From Chlorogloeopsis fritschii (GTDB taxonomy: Bacteria; Cyanobacteriota; Cyanobacteriia; Cyanobacteriales; Nostocaceae): DNA of 64,000 nucleotides. Numbering within the stretch: the stretch's first letter is position 1; each line of letters starts with the position of its first letter. The stretch lies in NCBI RefSeq assembly GCF_043099315.1, contig NZ_CP170746.1. The stretch is one strand, 5' to 3'. The notes beneath the pieces are model-generated. The model did no database searches. It had not been told where the DNA came from and was given only the letters and a program-made list of their open reading frames with translations. The translations under genes and the position numbers were made by a program. Shown here piece after piece: positions 8,202-15,358 of the stretch.

Positions 8202-9821
8202 TCACAAATCTGTAAAAACCCAGGCTCCTGTTGTATCAAACCAATTAAATGTCACTTCTTCTCCATTGAGTTTCCAGCGTCGGGGACAGGTGTTGTACAA
8301 CCAATCAAGGGGTTCTGCTGGGGGTAATTCCTTAGCAGCAAATGTAAAAGCTCTCTCTAAGGCTTGACGTTGTTCAACTTTAATAGAAGCGGGATTTGCG
8401 GAGACAAAGAGGGGAGTTCCACTTTGAGCAACAAGTGTCAACCACTCTTGATTTTTTTCCCACGGCACTAAGGGAGTTAACCCTACACAATCAGCATCTA
8501 CAGCATGAAATGCCTGATGTTGAGGAATGCGAAATGCTAAGGTGTTGATTCCCATGCGACGAGTTCGTTCCCACTCCAAACCACTTGTATCATCTCCAAT
8601 GCGTTGGAGTTCAAAAAAACCTGCACCTAAATGATTAACTGTATTACAGCCGATGAGGATTGCATCTCCTGCGCTCTCACGTAATGCCTGGTACAGTTCC
8701 AAAATTATTTCTGCTGTGGTACGAGAGCGATCGCTAAATGCCCATCCATCATCAGTCAGTTCTGCTCCCAAAGGTTTTACCCAAGTTTGCCGCCCCCAGC
8801 GTCCGAAAATATCCCAAGCTGTAAAATCATGTTTAATAAGTTGATATCCCCAGTCGAGAAAACGCTGCATATCATTGCGTATTAATTCCAATACCTCTGG
8901 TTGGGAAGGATCGAGGGGATATTCTATTCCCAAATGACTTTGACGCTGAACTCCTAACTTCCATTCTTGCGGCACGTACTCTGCTGTCAATAGAGGACGA
9001 AACCACAGCCCTGGTTTGGCACCAACTGCCTGAATTTGTGACGCTAAGGCTGCCATATCTGGAAATTTAGCATTTCCCATACACCAAGGGCCGCCATTAC
9101 CTGGTTCTCGACAGATTTGCCATCCGTCATCAATAACCATGTAGGGGCGATTATCTGGATTTGGAGATAAATCGCTAATTAATTTGGCTTCATCGAGAAT
9201 TTGAGTAGCTGAACTTTTACCGTAGGCGTGATACCAGTTATTTCCTCCATATACAGGGTGAGATGGCAGCCTGGGAGATGTACACAACTGTTGACAAAAT
9301 GCCTGCGCTGCCTGAAAAGGAGTTTCACCTTCTTCTCCTCTTCTAAATACGACAGTTGCTGCCTCTAAAGTTCGAGTTCCCAGTTGAACGCCTACACTAC
9401 CACAGCGCACATCTAACCATAAACTCACTCCTTCTGCATCTGTCTGCCAGAAACAAAGAGAACGCGATCGCGTTTTTACTCCCAATCCATGCGTTAATTT
9501 GCCATCATAAATCAACATATACCAGGGCATGACGCGCTCTGGGAAAAGTCCTCGCCATTCTAGTTCTCCATAACTGCGTTCCCAACTATCTCCTAGAAAG
9601 CGAGATTGTTCGGGAAATTCTGTTTGCCAGCGTAAACAAAGGCGAGAAACTGGAAGTTTAGGACTTGTTAGGAAAACTTTTAAGCTATTTTCCTCCAATT
9701 TCAGCAAGCATTTAACACTCTTTGCAGTCCATTTTCCTTCTGACTGATGTGATAAACAAATAACTTCCCCGGAGGAATATAAATTTACTCGGTCAGGATA
9801 TCTAAGAAAATCCGTTAACAT
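8202..9821 (-). CDS. Alpha-galactosidase-like glycoside hydrolase (clan GH-D, GH36-type)
   Basis: 539 residues, cytoplasmic, no signal peptide. An N-terminal beta domain (about 1-190) is followed by a (beta/alpha)8 barrel that begins at YGGNNWYHAYG. The predicted nucleophile Asp sits in LIKHDFTAWD (about residue 316) and the acid/base Asp in RIGDDTSGLEW (about residue 400). Substrate-binding Trp/Asp residues lie in VIDDGWQ. GH36-like enzymes release alpha-galactose from raffinose-type sugars; the exact substrate is not predictable here. The gene starts 3 bp after the acetate kinase stop, so it is translationally coupled to ackA. That links sugar release to the phosphoketolase block, by inference. 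Confidence 0.8.
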   Translation of the reverse strand: MLTDFLRYPDRVNLYSSGEVICLSHQSEGKWTAKSVKCLLKLEENSLKVFLTSPKLPVSRLCLRWQTEFPEQSRFLGDSWERSYGELEWRGLFPERVMPWYMLIYDGKLTHGLGVKTRSRSLCFWQTDAEGVSLWLDVRCGSVGVQLGTRTLEAATVVFRRGEEGETPFQAAQAFCQQLCTSPRLPSHPVYGGNNWYHAYGKSSATQILDEAKLISDLSPNPDNRPYMVIDDGWQICREPGNGGPWCMGNAKFPDMAALASQIQAVGAKPGLWFRPLLTAEYVPQEWKLGVQRQSHLGIEYPLDPSQPEVLELIRNDMQRFLDWGYQLIKHDFTAWDIFGRWGRQTWVKPLGAELTDDGWAFSDRSRTTAEIILELYQALRESAGDAILIGCNTVNHLGAGFFELQRIGDDTSGLEWERTRRMGINTLAFRIPQHQAFHAVDADCVGLTPLVPWEKNQEWLTLVAQSGTPLFVSANPASIKVEQRQALERAFTFAAKELPPAEPLDWLYNTCPRRWKLNGEEVTFNWFDTTGAWVFTDL

Positions 9822-9824
9822 GAG

Positions 9825-11039
9825 CTACATCAGTAATTGCCAACATTCAGTTGCGATCGCCCAATCTTCTTGGGTATGAATTACCAATACTCGCACCGTT
9901 GAGTCAGGGGCAGCAATATCTGAGTCTACTGGATTGCCCATATTTTTTTGCGAATCTAGTTTCAATCCCAAAAATTCAAAAGCTTCACAAGCTGCGGCGC
10001 GAATATCAGCAGCATTTTCACCTACACCAGCGGTAAATACTAAAGCATCTAGTCCTCGCAAACTCGCAATCGTCGCACCAATATAAGACTGCAAGCGATG
10101 TACGTATATATCCCAAGCTAGTTGAGCGCGAGAATTACCTTGAGCGATCGCTTCACGAATTCGTCGCATATCACCAGACACCCCCGAAATTCCACGTAAG
10201 CCGGAGTTTTTGTTTAAAACATGATCTAATTTATCAACAGTATAACCATCTTGGCGCAATAAGTGGATGAGAATACCAGGGTCAACAGCACCCGAACGAC
10301 TGCCCATCATCAGTCCATCCAGAGGTGTAAAGCCCATTGTCGTATCTATACTGCGACCGTTTTTAACTGCTGCGAGAGAGCAACCGTTGCCGAGATGGCA
10401 AGTGATTAATCTTAAAGAAGCTAAATCTCGACCGAGAATTTGAGCCGTCCGTTGAGCGCAATACTGATGGCTAATGCCGTGAAAACCGTAGCGACGGATA
10501 CCTTGCTCTACCCACTCGTAGGGGCCGGGATAGATTGCTGCTGCATCGGGCATACTGCTATGAAAAGCGGTATCAAAAACTGCTATCTGGGGGACATCTC
10601 CCAACAGTTGCTCTATTGCCTCGATGCCTTGCAAATTTGCGGGATTGTGGGCAGGTGCAAGAGTGCAAAGACGAGCGATCGCATCTTTAACATCTTCAGT
10701 AATTGCCACACTTACACGGTATTCTTGCCCACCATGCACTACACGATGTCCTACCACATCAATTTCTGACAGTTCATCAATTACTTGGGTGGAACCTTTG
10801 TACAGAGTATCCAGTAGATAAGCAATAACTTGAGGACGAGACTCTGCCGAGATTTCTGCTTGCAACGATTCTCCAGTAGCAGTTTTAACCTCAATTTCTG
10901 CAACGCCTTGATGATGAGTCCAATCTACTTTCCCTTCCCAAAGAGGTTGGAGTGGTTCTTGAGGGAGAGCTTTACCTGTTATCTCATACAGACAACTTTT
11001 TTGGCTACTCGATCCGGCATTTAGTACCAGTATTTTCAT
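9825..11039 (-). CDS. ackA: Acetate kinase
   Basis: 404 residues, typical length. It converts acetyl phosphate plus ADP to acetate plus ATP (reversible) in the cytoplasm. Motifs seen: the N-terminal phosphate loop ILVLNAGSSSQK (the family usually has SSSLK), the second signature near GFHGISHQY, the nucleotide loop HLGNGCSLAAV, then GFTPLDGLMMGSRSG and the C-terminal GVGENAADIR. It uses the acetyl phosphate made by the phosphoketolase encoded at 15359-17740. The alpha-galactosidase follows it at 3 bp. Start is the ATG at 11039. Between it and the divergent gene at 11369 there is about 330 bp, including a possible 32-codon frame. Confidence 0.95.
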   Translation of the reverse strand: MKILVLNAGSSSQKSCLYEITGKALPQEPLQPLWEGKVDWTHHQGVAEIEVKTATGESLQAEISAESRPQVIAYLLDTLYKGSTQVIDELSEIDVVGHRVVHGGQEYRVSVAITEDVKDAIARLCTLAPAHNPANLQGIEAIEQLLGDVPQIAVFDTAFHSSMPDAAAIYPGPYEWVEQGIRRYGFHGISHQYCAQRTAQILGRDLASLRLITCHLGNGCSLAAVKNGRSIDTTMGFTPLDGLMMGSRSGAVDPGILIHLLRQDGYTVDKLDHVLNKNSGLRGISGVSGDMRRIREAIAQGNSRAQLAWDIYVHRLQSYIGATIASLRGLDALVFTAGVGENAADIRAAACEAFEFLGLKLDSQKNMGNPVDSDIAAPDSTVRVLVIHTQEDWAIATECWQLLM

Positions 11040-11172
11040 AGTCAGAGGAAAAATCTGTCTTTTCTCTTGTAGCTTTTACCTTCTTCTTAGCCAACTTTCG
11101 CCAGAGGGATAATACATTAGCTCGCCGTTTTTATAGATTCTTACTCTTTAGATTTAATTTATAAATAACCTC

Positions 11173-11271
11173 TTAACTCAACTTTGCCAATGATGAAATA
11201 ATATCATCTGGGCTAACAGTAGCGTGACAGCTAGTGCTGTTGCACTCACCGTTAAAAGTAAAAAATGCCAT
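11173..11271 (-). CDS. Possible 32-aa small protein upstream of ackA
   Basis: A short frame in the ackA leader, on the same strand and about 130 bp upstream. The product begins MAFFTFNGEC and contains two Cys in ECNSTSCH, then an acidic PDDI and a helical tail. The ribosome binding site is weak. It could be a small Cys protein, a leader peptide or chance. Only conservation in related genomes would decide. The rest of the 11040-11368 spacer holds the divergent promoters. Confidence 0.25.
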   Translation of the reverse strand: MAFFTFNGECNSTSCHATVSPDDIISSLAKLS

Positions 11272-11368
11272 TTCAAACTATCTTCATAAAACTTTCAATG
11301 CTGCTACTGATGTTGCTCTTATATTTTCTTTAGAAAATTAAAAATGAAATTAATATATTGCAAAAATA

Positions 11369-11839
11369 ATGCAGATTATAGATTTTTTAGTTAGTGTCAA
11401 TGGAAATGCTCAGTTATGGGGTGGCGACGGGCAATTTTTAGGAGTTGTATCAAGCAATATCTATGATGTAAATTCAATTCTTAATCAGTATGGATTTTAT
11501 GGCGGTCAGTATGGTGTTTTCAGCATAAGTAATCCTTATGGCTTATACGGTGGTCAATGGGGTGTATACAGCCCTTACAATCCCTACTGCACCTATCCTC
11601 CCGTTATTGTGTATGGGAATAATCCAGTAATCATAGTTACACGAAACCCTTATGCACAAACTAATGGGTTACCAATAATTGATCCTGATTTGCTACTTGG
11701 GGTGTACACTCAATTAACCCAATCTCCAACAAACGTTAATTTGGTACAAGCACACCTGCAAACACTTACTCAAGCCAGCAAATCTAATGCAGAAGCTATT
11801 AACAGAGCTATGCAAATAAGTGCCAGTATGTTTCGTTAA
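11369..11839 (+). CDS. Tyr/Gly-rich repeat protein of unknown function
   Basis: 156 residues. Residues about 20-85 are a low-complexity array built from units like NPYGLYGGQWGVYS and QYGFYGGQYGVFS, ending in PYNPYCTYPP. The C-terminal 60 residues are helical, with no repeats. There is no signal peptide. Similar Tyr/Gly units occur in cyanobacterial proteins of unknown function; a structural, self-associating or surface role is only a guess. It lies alone on the plus strand between ackA and tal, which run the other way, and is followed by a strong bidirectional terminator. The start ATG at 11369 lacks a clear ribosome binding site. Confidence 0.65.
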   Translation: MQIIDFLVSVNGNAQLWGGDGQFLGVVSSNIYDVNSILNQYGFYGGQYGVFSISNPYGLYGGQWGVYSPYNPYCTYPPVIVYGNNPVIIVTRNPYAQTNGLPIIDPDLLLGVYTQLTQSPTNVNLVQAHLQTLTQASKSNAEAINRAMQISASMFR

Positions 11840-11844
11840 AAAAT

Positions 11845-11874
11845 CCCCCTAATCCTCTGCAAGAGGTTAGGGGG
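11845..11874. terminator. Hairpin terminator between convergent genes
   Basis: CCCCCTAATCCTCT-GCA-AGAGGTTAGGGGG forms a nearly perfect stem of 13-14 bp with one bulge, preceded by an A-run, so it can work in both directions. It sits 6 bp after the Tyr/Gly-rich gene and 37 bp beyond the end of tal. Confidence 0.85.
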
Positions 11875-11910
11875 AATCTCATTCATTGTAGAGATATACA
11901 GCAATTAGGA

Positions 11911-12906
11911 TTAAACAGTGACTTTAGCCTCTAATTTAGTCAGTCTTTCTGCTAATAGTTGTTCTAAAGTTTCCAGTGCCTTGGTGAAACCTTTGATACC
12001 TTCGTCTAGTTTTTCTGATGCCATGCGATCGCTCGCGTGCATCTTGTCAAAGGTAGCTTTGTCCATCGAAATTTTTTCAATGTTCATGCCTGCTGCCTTC
12101 TGGGGATCGAGTTTGCGAGGCAGTTCGCCAACAGTTGCCTGCAATTCACCCAAAAGTGCTGGAGAAATAGTCAACAAGTCGCAGCCTGCAAGTTCGGTGA
12201 TTTCGCCGATATTGCGGAAGCTAGCTCCCATCACTTCGGTTTGATAGCCGAATTTCTTGTAGTAGTTATAGACAGTCGTTACAGAAACAACTCCCGGATC
12301 TTCCGCTGGAGCGTAATCCCGTCCGGTTTCTTTTTTGTACCAGTCGAGAATGCGTCCGACGAAAGGAGAAATTAGAGTAACTTTAGCTTCAGCACAGGCG
12401 ATCGCTTGATGCAAACCAAACAGTAAGGTAAGGTTGCAGTGAATTCCTTCTTTTTCCAGTATTTCAGCAGCGCGAATACCTTCCCAAGTCGAAGCAATTT
12501 TAATCAGAATGCGATCGCGGGAGACTCCAGCAGCTTTGTACTGGGCAATTAATTCCCGTGCTTTAGCTACTGTTCCTTCCACATCGTAGGATAAGCGTGC
12601 ATCTACTTCTGTAGACACCCTACCAGGGATAATCTGCAAAATCTTTAATCCAAAGGACACTGCCAAACGATCAAACGCAACAGAAACTATCTGCGCTTGA
12701 CTTGCTCCCGAACCAGCATCTTTCTTTGCTTGGAGTAAAGTCTGATCGACGATTTCTTGATATTCCGGCATCTGTGCCGCAGCGGTAATCAAGGAGGGAT
12801 TGGTAGTCGCATCTTGTGGCTTGAACTTTTCAATTGCCTTGATATCTCCCGTATCTGCGACTACTACGGTCATTTCTCGCAATTGTTCAAGTAAATTCTT
12901 CGACAT
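11911..12906 (-). CDS. tal: Transaldolase (TalB type)
   Basis: 331 residues, matching the classical transaldolase length. It moves a dihydroxyacetone unit between sedoheptulose-7-P/erythrose-4-P and glyceraldehyde-3-P/fructose-6-P in the non-oxidative pentose phosphate pathway. The Schiff-base Lys is in RILIKIASTWEG (about residue 135). DATTNPSL near the N-terminus and VSVTTVYNYYKKFGY are family signatures. Its neighbours gap1 and xfp on the same strand fit a sugar-catabolic unit. Start at 12906; an upstream GAGG at about 8 nt supports it. I recall a similar tal-gap1-xfp grouping in Anabaena/Nostoc genomes. Confidence 0.93.
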   Translation of the reverse strand: MSKNLLEQLREMTVVVADTGDIKAIEKFKPQDATTNPSLITAAAQMPEYQEIVDQTLLQAKKDAGSGASQAQIVSVAFDRLAVSFGLKILQIIPGRVSTEVDARLSYDVEGTVAKARELIAQYKAAGVSRDRILIKIASTWEGIRAAEILEKEGIHCNLTLLFGLHQAIACAEAKVTLISPFVGRILDWYKKETGRDYAPAEDPGVVSVTTVYNYYKKFGYQTEVMGASFRNIGEITELAGCDLLTISPALLGELQATVGELPRKLDPQKAAGMNIEKISMDKATFDKMHASDRMASEKLDEGIKGFTKALETLEQLLAERLTKLEAKVTV

Positions 12907-13168
12907 TTTTAACCTCTTGAATGTAGTTGGTTCAGGACAGATACCATTTAGCTGTGATGCTATTGATGCTTAAATTTAGTGGTAATGAGTAATTGGTTAT
13001 TTAGGGATTCATTAATATTCTTGATTACTGATTACCAATTACACATTAAGAATTTTGGAAAAAGTCCTGAGTACTCCCCTCCTGGCCTATTCTAGGCAGT
13101 TTCTTTGCAGATTGGTTGTGCGATCGCATGCAATTTCGTTAAATCATTTTGCAATTTTGGTCAAAAAT
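12907..13168. other. Spacer between tal and gap1
   Basis: AT-rich leader of tal with one HIP1 site (about 13122). I see no gene. The tal promoter should lie here, because a terminator follows gap1. Confidence 0.5.
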
Positions 13169-13197
13169 ATCCCCGACTTTTTGAAAAAGTCGGGGAT
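13169..13197 (-). terminator. gap1 terminator
   Basis: ATCCCCGACTTTTT-GA-AAAAGTCGGGGAT forms a perfect stem of about 13 bp. Read on the minus strand it is followed by ATTTTTG. It lies 20 bp beyond the gap1 stop. The same stem sequence (CCCCGACTT..AAGTCGGGG) is reused at 18551, 39226 and 61256. Confidence 0.85.
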
Positions 13198-13216
13198 CTG
13201 AATCTTATCCTCTCAA

Positions 13217-14266
13217 TTAAACTGCTGCTACTGCCGTGCGCTCTAAAAGCCCTTCTTTTTGTGCCATTGACAACATCAGGTCAACTACCCGATTGGAATA
13301 GCCCCACTCATTGTCGTACCACGCCACAACCTTAAAGAAGTTGGAATTAAGCTCAATACCCGCACCAGCGTCGAAGATGCTAGAGCGAGAATCGCTTTGG
13401 AAATCTGTGGAAACTACTTCCTCATCTGTGTATCCTAGTACACCTTTCAATTCTCCCTCAGCAGCCTGCTTCATAGCAGCACAGATTTCTTTATAACTAG
13501 TAGCCTTAGCTGTCTTAAAGGTTAAATCAACAACTGAGACATCAGGTGTAGGAACCCGGAATGCCATACCAGTCAACTTGCCTTTCAACTCTGGTAAAAC
13601 TAGTGCTACTGCTTTGGCTGCCCCAGTAGATGAGGGAATGATATTCTGCGCCGCACCACGTCCGCCGCGCCAGTCTTTCTTGGAAGGGCCATCTACGGTG
13701 GGTTGGGTGGCAGTCATAGCATGGACTGTCGTCATTAAGCCTTCAGTTAAACCAAAGTTATCATTGATCACCTTGGCAATGGGGGCAAGACAGTTAGTAG
13801 TACAGCTGGCATTAGAAACAACTGTATCTTTGGCTGGGTCAAACAAGTTATGGTTGACACCTACCAACAAAGTCTTAACTTTTTCTGGATCTTTGGTAGG
13901 AGCAGAAATTATCACTCGCTTTGCTCCTGCCTTTAGATGGTTTGCCGCTCCATCAAAATCTGTAAAGAGTCCTGTAGATTCGACAACGTAATCTGCACCT
14001 AATTTACCCCAGGGCAATTCGGCCGGATTCCGAATTGACACGCAAGGGATAAATTGTCCATTAACAACGATACCGTCATCTTTTGCTTCCACCTGGCCCT
14101 GATACATACCGTGGGTGGAATCATATTTTAATAAGTAAGCGAGGTTATCTGGCGGCACCAAGTCATTAATACCCACAAATTCAATGTTAGGGTTATTGAT
14201 GCCAGCGCGAAACACCAGACGCCCAATCCGACCAAATCCGTTAATACCTACTTTCAACTTAGCCAA
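13217..14266 (-). CDS. gap1: Catabolic glyceraldehyde-3-phosphate dehydrogenase, type I
   Basis: It oxidises glyceraldehyde-3-P to 1,3-bisphosphoglycerate with NAD+ in glycolysis. The Rossmann start is KVGINGFGRIGRL, the catalytic Cys lies in SNASCTTNC (about residue 155), and the C-terminus reads WYDNEWGYSNRVVDL. INDLVPPDNLAYLLKYDS fits the NAD-specific catabolic Gap1 of cyanobacteria rather than photosynthetic Gap2. I chose the TTG at 14266 because AGGAG lies 8 nt upstream and family proteins begin (M)AKLKVGINGFG; the longer frame to 14320 has no such support. 349 residues. With tal, xfp and ackA it makes a catabolic block probably used in the dark or in heterocysts (inference). Confidence 0.93.
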   Translation of the reverse strand: MAKLKVGINGFGRIGRLVFRAGINNPNIEFVGINDLVPPDNLAYLLKYDSTHGMYQGQVEAKDDGIVVNGQFIPCVSIRNPAELPWGKLGADYVVESTGLFTDFDGAANHLKAGAKRVIISAPTKDPEKVKTLLVGVNHNLFDPAKDTVVSNASCTTNCLAPIAKVINDNFGLTEGLMTTVHAMTATQPTVDGPSKKDWRGGRGAAQNIIPSSTGAAKAVALVLPELKGKLTGMAFRVPTPDVSVVDLTFKTAKATSYKEICAAMKQAAEGELKGVLGYTDEEVVSTDFQSDSRSSIFDAGAGIELNSNFFKVVAWYDNEWGYSNRVVDLMLSMAQKEGLLERTAVAAV

Positions 14267-14589
14267 GATATAATCTCCTATTCCTGAAACTCTACCAAGA
14301 GTTATTTTCTTCCCCTTCACGCTGCATTCAGCAGGGATAATTCATTTGGCTTTAGTCACTACAAAGTCTGACTTACCCGATCCTGACAGCCTGAGTCAAC
14401 AAAAACGGTTTTAATTGGCATCTTTTAAGATTCTTGTAATATTCTTAGGTTTTAACTTCATAAAAATACCGACAATATACCAAAATCAACAACGTACTTA
14501 AAATCCAGAGGCGGCTAATGAGTTTATTTAAGATTGTATCTAGCGATGGCTAAAATAAATCCATAACTACTTGATGCCGCAACAATTCT
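14267..14589. other. Divergent promoter spacer gap1 / Uma2
   Basis: An AT-rich spacer of about 320 bp between divergent genes. It must carry the gap1 promoter. No repeat or operator that I can name. Confidence 0.5.
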
Positions 14590-15270
14590 ATGACTATTAC
14601 TCAAGAATTAGGTTCTCAAGGAGGCATCTGCCAAGATGTTATTTTTCCACCTGGTGATTTATATAGTGATGAGCCTCCCTTGGAAAGCGAACTGCATCTA
14701 CGACAAATAATTTTACTTTTGACATGTCTAGAATGGCTGTGGCGAGACAGAAATGATTTCTATGCTGCTGGAAATTTGACTATCTACTATAGTCCACGCC
14801 AACTGAAATCAGAACATTTCCGAGGGCCAGACTTTTTTGTAGTGCTGGGAACCGAACGTAAAACCCGTAAAAGTTGGGCGGTTTGGGAAGAAGATGGGAA
14901 ATACCCTAATCTAATTCTAGAAATTCTTTCCGATTCAACAGCGAATACAGACAAAGGTTTAAAAAAAGAAATTTATCAAGATACTTTCCGCACGCCGGAT
15001 TATTTTTGGTTTGACCCATACACATTAGAATTTGCAGGATTTCATTTAGTAGATGGAGAATATCAACCTCTGCAAGCATCGGAACAAGGATATTTGTGGA
15101 GTCATCAGCTAGGGTTATATTTGGGAGTTTATCAGGGATTATTGCGGTTTTTTACACCAGATGGGCAACTAGTAGCAACACCTGAAGAAACAGCACAACA
15201 AGCAGAACAAAAAGCGCAACGTTTGGCAGCGAAATTGCGGGAGTTAAATATCGACCCGGATACAATTTAG
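14590..15270 (+). CDS. Uma2-family (DUF820) putative endonuclease
   Basis: 226 residues. The PD-(D/E)XK-like core is visible: SEHFRGPDFFVVLG (the Asp of GPD at about residue 81), LILEILSDSTANTDKGLKKEIY (Glu in EIL near 116 and Lys in the KGLKK block), and DYFWFDPYTLEFAGFHL. The C-terminus is a Gln/Ala-rich coiled segment (EETAQQAEQKAQRLAAKL) typical of this family. Uma2 genes occur in dozens of copies per cyanobacterial genome; their role is unresolved, with nuclease activity inferred from the fold. It is inserted on the plus strand between gap1 and xfp, splitting the catabolic block. Start is the ATG at 14590. Confidence 0.85.
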   Translation: MTITQELGSQGGICQDVIFPPGDLYSDEPPLESELHLRQIILLLTCLEWLWRDRNDFYAAGNLTIYYSPRQLKSEHFRGPDFFVVLGTERKTRKSWAVWEEDGKYPNLILEILSDSTANTDKGLKKEIYQDTFRTPDYFWFDPYTLEFAGFHLVDGEYQPLQASEQGYLWSHQLGLYLGVYQGLLRFFTPDGQLVATPEETAQQAEQKAQRLAAKLRELNIDPDTI

Positions 15271-15304
15271 ACTCAAGCAGTGTGCTAGAAATTCTATTTT
15301 TGAT

Positions 15305-15333
15305 AAACCCAGCTTTTTCAAAAAGCCAGGTTT
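15305..15333. terminator. Bidirectional hairpin between Uma2 and xfp
   Basis: AAACCCAGCTTTTT-C-AAAAAGCCAGGTTT is an imperfect stem with T/A tracts on both sides, located between two convergent genes (35 bp after Uma2, 26 bp beyond xfp). Confidence 0.7.
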
Positions 15334-15358
15334 ATTCCTAATGTCCTAGTTTTGCCAT

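Noticed and set aside
7866..8367. Frames of 63-130 codons over island 2
   Set aside because: They consist of repeat sequence and overlap the 3' end of the alpha-galactosidase gene on the other strand.
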